Shown piece after piece: positions 1-11,689 of a stretch of 64,000 nt of DNA. How positions within the stretch are numbered: the first letter of the stretch is position 1; each line of letters opens with the position of its first letter. This stretch comes from Notospermus geniculatus. Lineage: Eukaryota; Nemertea; Pilidiophora; Heteronemertea; Lineidae. The notes under the pieces are model-generated. The model searched no databases. It saw only the letters and a program-made list of their open reading frames with translations, and had not been told where the DNA came from. The stretch lies in contig NMRB01000872.1 in NCBI GenBank assembly GCA_002633025.1, positions 122,643 through 186,642 on the forward strand, written 5' to 3'. The position numbers and the translations under genes are program-made.

Positions 1-1
1 C

Positions 2-1429
2 CCACACGCCCCAGTTTACAAGCAGAATAAAGCCGTCGATGCCTGGATTGACGAATTGATCCCTGGACAGGAAACCGTTTTGTTGCCATCGCAGACGACA
101 AGTGGTGGAAATGATCAACTTGTTGAAGCCCTGCTTAAACTTGAAGGTGAAAGAGGTTTGCCAGCAGTTGAAGTTACGCCATTTGACGGATCAGCTCTTA
201 TGTGGCCAAAGTTTGTGGAACAATTTTATACTCAAGTTCATAGTAGATTTGGTATGAACGACGCCAGACGGATGGACCTCCTACAATCTCACCTTAGAAA
301 GGAAGCTAAAGATTTGGTACAGGGGATCGGTTATAGTGGACGCTGTTATGCAGAAGCCCTCCAGGAGCTGAAGAAAGCCTTCGGTCATCGAAATAGAGTA
401 GCCCGTGCCTACCTCGACAAGGTTGCAACTGGTCCAGTTATCAAGTCACGTAACCCTTCCTCGCTTCGTCAGTTCTACATTGATGTTCGAGACTGCATTA
501 TCACGCTTACACAGCTATGCTATACGTCTGATATCGTGGGAACAGACATCTTGGTGAGAGTGGCAGGGAGACTTCCAAACGACAAGATTCGTCAATGGAA
601 CAAGTACGTCACCCGGGTATCCAAGACTGAGGAACCATCTTTGTATCACTTACATAACTGGTTGGCCGAACGTGTTGAGGAGGAGTTTAATCCATATTCC
701 ATCAAATTTGACAGAAAGTCGTCCAAGGACCAGTCTGCTTTCAACAATGCCGTAGTGAAGTCTGAGAAGAAGAAAGATAAGCCTAAGCAAGACAAGCCCA
801 AAGTTAGACAACAGCCTACGCCTTCCTCTGGTGTGTCTACGCCTACCTCTGGTAAACCCGCGCCTATCACTGGTGCTGGTCGGAGTTTTACTGGGAAGAA
901 TGTTAAGTGTCAGCTTTGCGGAGAGTCTCATCACCTTTACAGATGTTTCAAGTTTGTCAACCACAAGCCAGAGAAGAGATTGGAAATCGTTACTAGCAAG
1001 GGGCTTTGTGTCAACTATTTAAAAGAAGGTCATCAAGTTGGAGCTTGCACTTCAGTCTTGCGCTGCAAAGGAGACAACTGCGGACAAAAGCATCATACCT
1101 TGTTACATCCGAATGAAGAATCGAAGACTGCTCAAAATGCATCTATGAATTTTGCCTCTCAAGATTTGACGTCAAAGAAGTCGTACTTCCAACTGGTCAG
1201 AGTGTACGCTTATGGGAACAATGGTCGCTGTATTTCTACGGTTGCTTTTTTGGATTCCGCCAGTGAAGTCACACTCATCCACGATCTGCTAGCCAAAGAT
1301 TTGGGTCTAAAGGGAAGGAAGCAGAATCTTACCATTAAGACAATGAATGCAGAATCCACTACACCATCACAAGTAGTATCCCTGAAGCTTCGGTCAACAA
1401 AGTCAGGATCAACTGATCTCTACACGTGA
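2..1429 (+). pseudogene. BEL/Pao gag (DUF1759-like), zinc knuckles and protease start; 5' end outside window
   Basis: The frame is open from base 2, so the protein begins before the window. The first ~250 residues match the gag-like DUF1759 type (FDGSALMWPKFVEQFYTQV). A basic, Pro/Lys-rich stretch follows, then two cysteine/histidine knuckle-like motifs (CQLCGESHHLYRC and a second C/H-rich motif near 1060-1110). The aspartic protease domain begins near 1190, with the catalytic-type motif FLDSASEVTLI. The frame ends at the TGA at 1427-1429, where the continuing protein lies one frame back (starting at 1426). No slippery heptamer is visible, so I read this as a one-base loss, not programmed frameshifting. 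Confidence 0.82.
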
Positions 1430-2793
1430 AGGATGCCTGGGTAGTTGCTGCAGATTCCTTTCAGTGTCCATCACAAAGAATTAGATCAGATTGGAGTCAT
1501 CTTCACAATTTGAATCTCTCTGACATTGACGCTTCTGAAGTTCAAATGCTTATCGGGATCAACGTTCCAAGTGCCCATCTTCAACTGGATGCCAGACAGG
1601 GGAGTGAGAGTCAACCGTTAGCAGTCCGCACGCCTTTGGGATGGATGTTGATGGGGGTGGCCGACGCCGATAAGGAAGGGACAGCCGTCAGAGTCAACAT
1701 GATGCTACAACAGGAGCAACAGCTTCTAAGCCAGATTGAGAAATTTTGGCCTACTGAATCATTTGGAGTCGCCTTTGAGGAGCAAAGCCCGATGTCAAAG
1801 CAAGATAAGCGAGCTCTACGAATCTTGGAAGAAACTACACAGTTGGTCAGCGGTCATTATCAAGTTGGGATCCTGTGGAAAACCGATTTACCTGTGCTGC
1901 CCAACAACAAGCATGTTGCAAGCCGAAGATTCGCTCTGCTGAAGAATCGAATGACCAAAGACAGTAACTTTAAAGATATTTACTCTGCTACCTTGAACGG
2001 ATATGTTGAGAAGGACCATGCCGATAGTTGCAGTAAGGAAGTTGTTGACACCGTGTTGGACGATTTCTACGTGGATGATATGTATGCCTCGATCGACACT
2101 ACATCACAAGCTATAGATCTTGCCTTGAATACAACTGAACTCTTGAAGAAAGGTGGAATGCGTCTCCGAGCTTGGATATCCAACACATTAGAAGTTCTGA
2201 ATCATCTTCAGCAATCGGAATGCAGCTTGCCAAATGTGGACTTTTCTACCTTAGAATCTACTGTTCACCGAACCTTGGGACTGAAGTGGAAAGTTGTGGA
2301 GGATGTCTTCATCTTTGATTCTAACGTCAAGTCGAAGCCAACAACCAAGAGGGGAGTTGTTTCTACCATTAGTTCCATCTTTGATCCATGCGGTTTTCTT
2401 GCACCGTACATCCTACGAGCCAAGATGTTTGTCCAGATTTTATGGAAGCGAGGATTAGGATGGGATGAACCCTTGGATGCAGATCTTGAGAGTCATTGGA
2501 ACTCATGGCTAATGGAGTTGAGTGAGCTGTCGAAGTTCAAGTTGCCAAGACATCATCCTGAGCTTACCCCAAGAGTTACCTGTATACAGATACATGTCTT
2601 TTCTGATGGGTCTGAGACGGGCTTCGGAACTGTTGCTTACCTTCGGTATATCACAGAAGAAAACCGAATAGTCTGCTCATTGCTGGCCGCGAAGACTCGT
2701 GTAGCGCCTATCAAACCAGTTTTGTCAATACCCAGGATGGAGTCAATACCCAGCAGGGAGCCCTCATGTCAGCTAGACTGGGAAACAACTTGA
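1426..2793 (+). pseudogene. BEL/Pao pol: protease end and reverse transcriptase, internally deleted
   Basis: The start of this frame is the end of the protease/linker region (CPSQRIRSDWSHLHNLNLSD; IGINVPSAHLQLDARQG). The reverse transcriptase active site FYVDDMYAS is at about 2065-2092, followed by the thumb/connection region. Compared with BEL reverse transcriptases as I know them, the finger and palm segment between the conserved start of the domain and YVDD, including the first catalytic aspartate, is missing. It would fall near 2010-2040, where the frame runs straight from ATLNGYVEKDHAD to EVVDTVLDDFYVDD. That is roughly 150 or more residues lost in frame. The frame stops at 2793 after a 12-bp duplication. 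Confidence 0.8.
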
Positions 2794-4730
2794 AGCGGGA
2801 GCTGAAACTGCCGATCTTAGTTCACTTCTGGTCCGATTCTACAACCGTCTTCAGCTATCTCAACAATGAAACCATACGCTTTAAACCCTTTGTCGCCAAT
2901 AGAATCTCAGAGATACTAGAACTTACCAAATCGGAGGACTGGAGATTTGTACCATCGCATCTGAACCCAGCCGATTGTTGTTCACGAGGAACCAAAGCTT
3001 CAATGTGCACCAGTCAAGAGTGGCAGGAAGGACCGAGCTTCTTGAAACAAGATGAATCCTTATGGCCGATCTTTGGTGATTGTCAGCGACAAGAGATCTC
3101 GACTGGGGATCCAGAAGTTAAGAATCCAGTTGGAAGAAAATCTGCAGTTCAAAATGTTATGGCTGATTCCAAGAGTCAATCAACGGAACCTCAAGCTTGT
3201 AGCACACCGTCAGTGATGGATATTGCTAAACTCATCGATCCTACTCATGTGTCATCATGGGACAGGTTGATCATGAAGACAGCATGGCTGAATCGAGCTC
3301 TTCACAACTTTATGTCATCGTTATCCAGAACGAAGAAAAACCCCATACAGCAGAAAGGTCTTACAGTAGACGAGTATCAACAAGCATCACTTTATTGGAT
3401 CCGTCAAGCACAAGTAGAAACGTTTCCAAGAGAGATATCATGTCTTCAAAAGCAACAAGATTTAGACACGAGGAGTCCTCTCATGAACTTGACTCCATTC
3501 TTAGATGAAAGCCATGGTATACTCAGAGTCGGCGGACGCCTGCGCAAGGCACAGATTCCAGAGGAATCGAAACACCAGATTATTTTGCCCGCAGATCATC
3601 ACGTCACAACTTTGCTGTTAAGGGACGCCCATGTCAAGAACGCTCACTGTGGAAGAGAACACCTGGTGTCTTTGATGAGATGCAAGTACTGGCCTATCAG
3701 AGCTAGGAGCATTGCCAAGAAAACTATCTTCAATTGTCCTGGGTGTCGACGTCGTCATGTGAAGCCTTGCATACCTAGAATGGCAGACCTTCCAGAATTC
3801 CGTCTCATGATCACATCTGGAGTTTTCTACAACACTGGTCTCGACTACTGGGGTCCCATGAATGTGAAGTCGCGAAGAAGTACTTTGAAACGCTGGGGAT
3901 GCATCTTTACATGTTTAGGAACACGTGCAGTACATCTGGAACTAGCAGACTCCCTAGAGACTGATGATTTTTTGCTCTGCCTACGCCGCTTCATTGATCG
4001 TCGAGGTCATCCTAACTCGCTCTACAGTGATAATGGTACCAACTTTAAAGGAGCAAATAACGAGTTGAAGTCATGCCTAGATCGACTGCAGCAAACTCAG
4101 ATTCACGACTTCTTGACGCCTTTGAACATCCAATGGTACTTCAACTCGCCAGCTGCCCCACACTTTGGTGGGGTGTGGGAAAGTTTAGTCAAGTCGGTGA
4201 AGTCAGCTCTGCAGGCTGTTCTGCCTAAACAGCTTGTGTCCGAGTCCGTCCTACGAACTGCCCTGGTGGAAGTTGAAGCCGTGCTGAACAGCCGTCCACT
4301 GACGCCAAACAGTGCTGACCCTGATGATTATGAAGCCATTACGCCCAACCACTTTCTGATTGGCAGAGCGGATAATGCTATTCCACCTAGTTCAGTTAGT
4401 GAACGAGAGATCAACAGCCACAAACGGTGGCGCCAGGTCCAAGTCGTCGCAGATCACGTCTCACGTCGATGGTTGCAGGAATACCTTCCTATGTTGACGG
4501 TACGAGGTAAATGGTCTAAAGAGGAACGTCGTGTCAGCGTTGGAGACTTGGTTCTACTGGTCGACGAAAATCTGCCCAGAGGTGCTTGGGAACTCGCCAG
4601 AATCATAGACGTCTACCCTGGTGATGACGGAAGAGTACGAACGGTTTTGCTGAAGACTCCGAGAACAACCTACGTACGTCCCGTATCCAAGATCTGCGTA
4701 TTGGAAGAGAACATCTTGCATCACGAATAG
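2766..4730 (+). pseudogene. BEL/Pao pol: RNase H, integrase and DUF5641-like C-terminus
   Basis: The first ~80 residues are the RNase H end (HFWSDSTTVFSYL; SHLNPADCCSRG). Around 3630-3770 is the integrase zinc-binding region (H-H-C-C, with CGREH and CPGCRRRH). The DDE core follows: aspartate in TGLDYWGP, aspartate in SDNGTNF, glutamate in GGVWESLV. The last ~120 residues match the DUF5641 type (RGKWSKEERRVSVGDLVLL). This 654-residue stretch is open end to end and all integrase catalytic residues are present. It lies in a different frame from the reverse transcriptase, so it could not be made as part of the polyprotein here. Confidence 0.85.
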
Positions 4731-5315
4731 ACGATACGAAACTGGACAGTGTTCATCTTGAGGAGATTTGGTTCGTGACGGGTTGTGGATGTGTGCATTA
4801 CATTTATTAAGTATCGAGAGCTATTTTCTATATTAATGTCTGCCTTGTACTGTGCAGTTTTGTTCTATTTGTACTAAATTTATTGGTTTGCTCTCTGCTT
4901 GATGGTGCATTCTTCCACTGGCTGTCATGGCTAATTTGTGTAAAGTGTGGTGTCCAAGGTGAAGTGCTGGTAACCTCTCCCTTGACACAAAATATTCAAA
5001 AGGATAATTCAATGGATTATTCTGGAGGATTTCGATCTATGTTGAATATACTTTAAATATCTTTCTGTGCTGTGCAGCCCACATTAAGTGGTCCTGAATC
5101 TGTTTATATGATAAGTCAATACTATAATAGTCTATTGTCTTGGACAATTTTCCTCTGTTGTACTACAGAGGTAAACCTTTGGACTCCTTTCTCGCGAAAG
5201 AACATTTGGACATTTGGCCTTTGGTGTCGGTTGAGATATCGAGGGAGTGTAATTCTTACATCTGGTCGACACGGGCTTTTTTACTTACCATCTTTAAAAT
5301 TACCGGTATTATAAT
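4731..5315 (+). other. BEL 3' untranslated region, left of the nested transposon
   Basis: This stretch follows the integrase stop codon. It has no conserved reading frame and is interrupted at 5315 by the hAT-like element. The same noncoding region resumes after 9942. Confidence 0.55.
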
Positions 5316-5952
5316 TAGGGGTGGGCACTACAGAACCGACTCTGAAAGCCTAGTATTTTCCATGGCCATTTTATGTGAAAAGAACAAATCAAGTGGTGTT
5401 TGGAGTAAATTTTGCGTTTTTAGGTCAGTTCAGTACATTTTTCCAAAATGGCCGCCAGAAATGCCATTTCCCGCCCACTCCAGCCAAATAACATTCAAAA
5501 TTTGTCGTGTAATATATTGTTTTATATGTTTTTCAGGTCAAAAAGCATGAAAATGACTTTACTGAAATGACTGGGGGCCCGCATACCCTAAAGCTTGAAA
5601 ATCTAACAAATATGTATATAATATTGCCCAAGAATTTGAGAAAACTTTAGTAAATTTTAACAATGACACATTCAAGATAAAATGAGTCAACCATTTTTAT
5701 CAACAAATCAGTTCCACAGTTTCAATTTTTAAATCTTTGCTTCATTTCTGGTCTATTTGTGGAGTGAGGGATCCACAGGGCCCTAGGAACAACTGCACAG
5801 TCTTCCTTTTCCAGGTATTCAGGCTGAATTGGATTCTGAGAAACTGGGATTCCCAGAATCCGTTCTGAAATAGAGCCACGGTGCACTGACATCGAGACTT
5901 CTTCCATTTGTCTGTTTTATAGGCAAGACGATGGACATGAAAACTTGCAAAA

Positions 5953-8766
5953 ATGGCTGATGAGCTGAATAAGAGGAAAACCGGGCGGTCTTCGTCGAGA
6001 AAAGAACTCTTTGGGGAAATTTACAAGGCTCAGAGTGAATATGTAGTGAAGGGAAAGTTGCCTTGTGGACAGTTTGTGATTGGTAGGATGCTTGCTCTCT
6101 GCAAGGAATCAGAAAAGGGAAAGTCAGTGATCAGTAGAGACAATGCAAGTGTTACAGTTGCTCAGGAACTTAGATCTGACTGGATTAGCAAGAACGTATA
6201 TCCAAAAGCTGAAAGAGCTGTTGCAAAGGGAATTAAGAAGGATTATGAGACATTCTTGGGTATGAGAAAGGCGGAAAGATGCAAGGTAAAGCAAAAATCG
6301 GACACATGGTACAAGAATGCACTAGAATTCAACGAAAAGATGACAAAGCATGCATATGACATTCGAACCCAAAATTCATCGTATCAGAAAAAACTTGAGT
6401 CGGAGTATGGCGTGAAAATGACTGATGACGATGAACGATTTTACCACGACAATTGCCACGGAAGTTACAAAGCAGTGTGCAGTTCTACGGTTCCAAAAGC
6501 ATGGATGAGAAAACAGAGAAGAGAGGTAAAGCGTGACGAAGCTCTAGAGAAGAAGAAGCAAGTAGAGGAGTCTTTAGGGGCCCAGGGAATGACACAAATC
6601 GAGGACACGGCAACGGAAGAATCAGACATGGAGGATCCTGATTCTGACCCGATGTTTCAACCAGAAGCATTCGCAGAGAGCAGAGCACGTTCACCGACAT
6701 GTGATTATGAAACAAGGGGGGATTCTGGTAGAGCAACGATTCCCCCGACTGAAGTGTCTTTTCCAAGGGTACAAATCCGGTATGGACCTCGTCAATTCAA
6801 TGAAAATGTTATTAGGTGTGTCGTTCATTGTCTTGCAAAATACAAGGTGACCCCTGCAGATCTGACCGGAATAGTCATTGATGTTGCCAATACGATTTTC
6901 AATCAGGAGTGGGTCATGGTGAATGATGATCAACAAGCCGTGAATGGGGACAGAGATGAAGATGAAAGTGAGTTGGGAATCATGCCAGGCCAGAAATTGG
7001 AATATACATTCCCAAGCCGCAGAACGTTAGGTCGATACCTGGAGGATGCTTCTTACATGAACCTAGAGTTAGTTGCAAACTCTATCTTGAATAAACAGGA
7101 TACAGAGACCGTTGTCACAGTAGGCTTAGATGACACAACCAAGGCAGCCGGTCACAAACTGTATGATGTGAAAGCTGACCATATCACCCTTCGTGGTCCT
7201 TCAGGTGGGCGTAAAATTCTGACAACTGGCTACACAGAAAACATTAGCCATTCGGGAGAAGACGCTGCCAAGACTTACGAATTCAAGTTAGAATGCCTGG
7301 CTGTTTTGGCAAATGTAACCACAGAGGAAATTATAGAGAATATTGACTTTTGGATGACTGACAGAGCTGGAGACTGCTCTGTCCTTCTTTGGAATCTAGG
7401 GGTGGAGGAAGCAAAATAATCAAATGTTCGGCACACATAATTCTGGGGGTGGATCACGCAATTGACAAAGTGTTTAGAAATGCTGAACAGAAAATCGGAG
7501 TCCAAAACCTGTTAGACGTCTCTGCCGGGGAGAAGGTGTTTACTTCGCCAGGTAGCAGCATTCACACTCTGGCTCTGATTGCCATTTCAAAGCTCTTGTC
7601 TCCTAGTCATGCCGCAAATTCTGTGTCAATGTACAATGACTACGTCACTTGGATGGCAAAAAATGAGATAGCGCATTCTGGATTCAAAGGATTTGTGGCA
7701 AATCGCTTTGGTCGGATTGCTGAACTTGCGAAAGAGTTCCTTGCGAGAAGGGAGAGCATTCTCGGATTTTTCGAGGCAGTGGTCGACACAAATGCAAACA
7801 AACTGGTCTTGGCAGTGTCGACATTTATTCAGTGTCGGTGGTTCATCTGTTGTGCGGTGTATTCTGTGGTAGCTGAACTGATCATTTTCCCTTTGATGGA
7901 CCTTCTGGGCATTGATGGTGACGGAGCAGAGGAAAATCCAGATCGTAACTGGCAAGGTGTTCGCAGCTTCTTCACATCCAAGCTACAGGAATTGAAAGAA
8001 CATCGAGATCGCCCAGCCGAAAGTGGGATAGCAAAGCTAATAAAGACTGTGCATGCTTGATGAGGTCATCGAGACTGTAAATAGGCAACTTCTGGAGATG
8101 GAATTCTTTAGAAATTTAGAGAGCTCTGAACCTGGACAGGGAGTAGATGTAGACAAACTGCATTACGCCCCATTGACAAATCTTGGATGTGAATCTGAGT
8201 TTGCCAAGCTTGATAATCGCATTCGTGAGTGTGGTGGGGCGACATCTGTAATGACCCATTCGAGGAAGAACGTTGTTGCCACAAATGGACTTCTTGTCTA
8301 TTCCGCCTTCCTGGATTTGGACGAGAAAGGGCGACAAGCAAAATGGAAATGGGCGCGTTGTTCAAAAGAGGTTAAAAGGGTACGGAAGTTGGAGTCAGAC
8401 TTCCTGGCTACGATAAAGCAATCAAATCGACTGGCTATCATGAAAAAAGAGCAAATCAAAAAAAAGAAGATGGAGAAATCTTTGAAACTTCTGGAGACAT
8501 GTAAGAAACATTCTGGTCCGATCACACCAACCACATTGCATATCCTGGAAGGACTGAATACAAAGCAACTCCAAGCCGAAGTTGGGTACTTGAGGGTTAC
8601 ATTTGCCCCGGATATTCGACAAAAGCGGAGGGTAAAAACTGACTCTGGACGATACAAAATGGAGAAATTCACTGACACGGAACTGCAGACAGCCATTCGA
8701 AATGCTGTGAAGCCGGAAGGAAATGTGAAAAGTGACATTGATGCTCTTCTCAGAGGAATCATGTGA
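5953..8766 (+). pseudogene. hAT-like transposase, ~930 residues, two frameshifts
   Basis: Three overlapping frames form one protein: 5953-7419, 7389-8060 and 8053-8766. The N-terminal ~240 residues are charged and partly coiled-coil, with no BED zinc finger visible. The catalytic core has an aspartate in VGLDDTTKAAG, a second in WMTDRAGD, and a CxxH-type motif in KCSAHIILGVDHAID, as in hAT RNase H-like folds. The third frame carries LTNLGCESEFAKLDNRI, a candidate for the catalytic glutamate, and a lysine-rich C-terminus. The first break is at an A-run near 7414-7418 (one base short); the second is near 8050. The family assignment rests on the motifs and on the 7-8-bp target duplication. I do not recognise a named subfamily. 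Confidence 0.68.
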
Positions 8767-9153
8767 AAAATCCCTCGGCCAAACATTGGCTGATAAATGA
8801 CCCTATAACAATCTACTCTCCTGTAAAATGTTGCAAGTGAATTGCCCCATCTCATGAAGAAAATCATTACTATTTCATGTGAAATATCTCAGCAGAAATG
8901 CAGCGTTTGTGCCTGCATTGGCTTTGCTGGACCGTGACCCCTTGCGAAATTCAGGCCAGGGAGGATTTTTTCTGAAATGGTCCCTCCCTCGTATCCTTGT
9001 GCACCTTTGTTTTGTAATTCCTTTCAATTCTATCACAAGTCAAAAGCTTAAAGAACAGAACACCATTTTAATAAAATTCCCCCAATAGGCCTATACGACT
9101 TTTGCAAGGGGTCTATAAAACAAAACACTTGCAATTTCCTATTGGGGAACATC

Positions 9154-9537
9154 CAATGAGGTACCCGCGGAACTAACGTCACGACGCGGCGCTGCGATCG
9201 ATGCGCCCGAAGTTTCTTTTTTCTAACGTTATTTCCATTTATTTCTGGAGTGAAAATAACCCGTTTGTGTTGGTTGCCTGACGGTAAACTTTACATAATC
9301 CTGTAGCTGATGAAAATTTCTTTAATCTCCTTGCTTTTTTCCTTAAAATGAGGAGATAGGTTGGCGATAAAAGCAACGTTTTTGTCTCATTATTCCTGTA
9401 GAAAAATGTACAGGTCCCTTTTGATGACGCAACGTCAACACCTAAAATGACGTCAATGACGTTGCGACGGGTCACTCCACTCGATCGCATCGCCACCGCG
9501 TAGCAAAGTTTGTCACGCGGGTACTAGTATCTCATTG
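9154..9537. repeat. MITE-like inverted repeat nested in the hAT-like element
   Basis: CAATGAG plus GTACCCGCG at 9154-9169 is mirrored by CGCGGGTAC (9516-9524) and CTCATTG (9531-9537), with a small offset between the two blocks. Inside, GC-rich segments with TGCGATCGATGCG-like sequence are imperfectly mirrored. There is no open frame. It is a third nesting level: BEL, then hAT-like, then this element. Confidence 0.5.
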
Positions 9538-9942
9538 TAATATGAAAGGCCCCAAATAAAGCATATTCCGAAAAGAATGGCCGAAACTTTAGAATCAGTG
9601 ACAAATTGTGGCTGCCATTTTCGATTTTTCAGCAATTTTGTGACTGCTTTCATTTGAAACATGCTAGAATGAATGCGGGAAGCTGTGTTTAGGGTCTGTG
9701 GCCTAAAGTAAAGCGAAGATTTTGGGATATCTGTCTCAGATTTGTGAAAAATTCACCAGGATTTGGGGGAAAAGTGCGATTTTCCTGTCCATTTTGAAAA
9801 ATTCCACTGAACTGACCTCAAATACATTTTTTTTTCAAAACTTTTGTCATATTTGTTGATTCTGTGTCAAATGGCAATAGAAAACACCAGGCATTCTGAC
9901 TTTTTCAAAAAAAAGTATGTTAGTGCCCACCCCTATTATAAT

Positions 9943-10316
9943 GTTGCAACAATTTAAGATCAGAACCCTGTGTCTTCTTGGTGTGGGATTGTCAGTCCTT
10001 CGGTGACTTAACTGCTACACTTCTTACGTTTTGGACTTTACTCAAATTACAATCACAATTCTAAGTTGGAAATTTCTTAATACCATCACACTTCCCTATA
10101 TTTGAATCATATGTTCCAAAGTTGTTTTCAGCTTAACTACAGATTACATTACTAGAATTCTTGAATGCATTTTGCTATACTTGAGGTCATCTGTACTGGT
10201 GGCTTGATTTTGTGGATAAGTTAATAAGCAGTTACTTTGGATAGGATGAGGGAATTTCATTGTATTTTTCAAGTGCGTGTAATCTATTATTCTATTTTTA
10301 TTTCCTGGACTCTGTC
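9943..10316 (+). other. BEL 3' untranslated region, right of the nested transposon
   Basis: AT-rich noncoding sequence between the hAT-like element and the polypurine tract. I see no reading frame or other structure in it. Confidence 0.5.
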
Positions 10317-10328
10317 AGGGGGTGGCGA
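10317..10328 (+). other. Polypurine tract of the BEL element
   Basis: The purine-rich run AGGGGGTGGCGA lies immediately before the TGTTGA terminus of the LTR, where the plus-strand primer of an LTR retrotransposon should be. Confidence 0.6.
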
Positions 10329-10806
10329 TGTTGATGACTCACAGTGTGTTAATATTTATTGTTCAGGTGCTGCCACCTAGCCTTGTTCTTGGCTGGTGCT
10401 GCCACCTTCTTCGGGCATGCAACTCGTCAGTTGTGAGCTGGAGGTGTTCGTGTCAAGTCATGCTTTGACTTTCTTCCGAGTTTCTTCTAATTTTCCGCCC
10501 AAATTCCACCAATTTCAAACTGATATCACACCTAGCAGTGAGTATTGGAATGGTATAGTTCTAACTGGAGTCATCAAGGTCGTCACCTACTCTTTTAGTA
10601 CATATATTTTCTGCACTTTGTGCGTGGGAAATTCTTGCCACTGTACAAAGCGCTGGCTTTCCGCCATCTTGAATTTGAAGTTGGTACTTTTCATGATTTG
10701 TAGACGTGTCTTTCTTTCTTGAACAATACATGTCACTTGAATACGTCTAGCTTTATTCAATTCAAATGTTCTATCCCTCGTGGTCACGAACACCAGCTAC
10801 TCAACA
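10329..10806 (+). repeat. 3' LTR of the BEL/Pao element (478 bp)
   Basis: It starts TGTTGATGAC just after the purine tract and ends with TCAACA, giving the short inverted termini TGTTGA/TCAACA expected of an LTR. The 5' LTR is outside the window, so the pair cannot be compared and the 5-bp target duplication cannot be confirmed. Confidence 0.68.
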
Positions 10807-11202
10807 TATTTTTATGATAATTAGAAATGACGTTACAAATCAGAATAATCTTCCAAAAATTGCATTTTACAACATCCACAGAGCAAGTCCCCAGCATATC
10901 TGTCAGCATATCGCTACATAATGTACCCGTCTACGTTCACAGCCACTAAAAACGTGAACCAACCGTCCGGTATGTTCAATCTGAACATTAGATGCATTTC
11001 ATCTATGAGTCCAATATTGACTGACCCGTGAAAAGTTTTTGGCTAGCTTCGCTGTTGGCCGCTACGCGGCGCGTTGGGCCCTTGCGTCGAGGACTGCGAT
11101 TGTTAAAACTCGCCATGGTTTACTTCAAAGGAAGCAACAATATGTCAAAATATGCGTATGAAATTCTCAGATTCTTAGTGCATTAATAGTGCACTCTTTC
11201 AG
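10807..11202. other. Intergenic stretch
   Basis: No coding frame or clear repeat. It runs from the end of the BEL LTR to a splice-acceptor-like pyrimidine tract at 11195-11202. Confidence 0.4.
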
Positions 11203-11632
11203 AAAAAGAACGAAACTTTCTATGGCCTTTTTGTCAATACAAAAGGTAGAATTGACTCCCACATACATGACATAGCTGCAGACAGGCAAATGGAATATCT
11301 AGTGAAGAACACAAAAAGGCATATCAAACACCTGTTCTCCAACAAGACTGAATCTAACATATCCAACAGAACAATGGCCATTGCTGGCATCACTGCAGTC
11401 GTGGAAAATTTTGACAGGAGTGGTGATCAGGGCAAAGGCACATTCCAGTGTGTCCGCTGAGATGGATGAACAAAGCATTCTAGAGAACCTGAGAAAAGTT
11501 CGCCCATTCAGTGATCACCCCGGTCACCAACATGACTCTTTCAGCTCTTTGCCCCAAAGCATTGTGCAGTATCTTCAAATACCTCACTTTCGTAATTGGA
11601 TAGCAACTTGCATTAATAAATATGGAAACTAA
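11203..11632 (+). pseudogene. DUF6589-like protein, C-terminal relic
   Basis: After a TTTCAG acceptor-like site the plus strand encodes KKNETFYGLFVNTKG, then DRQMEYLVKNTKRHIKHLF and NKTESNISNRTMAIAG. It continues, after a frame change near 11430, with the C-terminus ending NWIATCINKYGN and a stop at 11630-11632. The pattern (adjacent MEYLV..KRHIKH, NKTESNIxNR, a late PGHQHDSF) is one I associate with DUF6589-containing proteins of invertebrates, which often occur as transposon-like multicopy genes. Only the last ~140 residues are present and the frame is broken, so I call it a relic. Confidence 0.55.
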
Positions 11633-11689
11633 ATTGGAAATTAAGGGCATAAGATACAATGTGGTGTCAATATTTTTAAGGTATTCCAT

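Larger units (their letters stand above)
5316..9935 (+). mobile_element. hAT-like DNA transposon nested in the BEL element
   Basis: The ends are perfect inverted copies of AGGGGTGGGCACTA (5317-5330 and 9921-9934), one base longer on each side if the outer T/A pair counts. TTATAAT flanks both ends (5309-5315 and 9936-9942). Depending on where the boundary is drawn, the target duplication is 7 or 8 bp (ATTATAAT), as expected for hAT-like elements. A second, subterminal inverted repeat of about 30 bp supports the boundaries: 5422-5451 against 9789-9818. The interior holds one long plus-strand transposase gene, broken by two frameshifts, and about 1.1 kb of 3' noncoding DNA containing another inverted-repeat element. 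Confidence 0.8.
1..10806 (+). mobile_element. BEL/Pao LTR retrotransposon, 3' part, decayed and carrying a nested DNA transposon
   Basis: The order gag, aspartic protease, reverse transcriptase, RNase H, integrase and a C-terminal DUF5641-type domain, followed by a polypurine tract and an LTR, is that of BEL/Pao elements. The 5' LTR and primer-binding site lie before the window. The coding part (2-4730) is broken by two frame changes and a reverse-transcriptase deletion. The 3' untranslated region runs 4731-5315 and resumes at about 9943-10316; a hAT-like transposon (5316-9935) was inserted in between. The LTR at 10329-10806 closes the element. It cannot be autonomous as it stands. Confidence 0.88.

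Noticed and set aside
1420-1435. Programmed -1 frameshift between BEL gag and pol
   Set aside because: No slippery heptamer or downstream stem is visible, and the rest of the element is clearly damaged, so a one-base loss is simpler.
8298-8867. Minus-strand open frame of 189 residues
   Set aside because: It is the antisense shadow of the third part of the hAT-like transposase.
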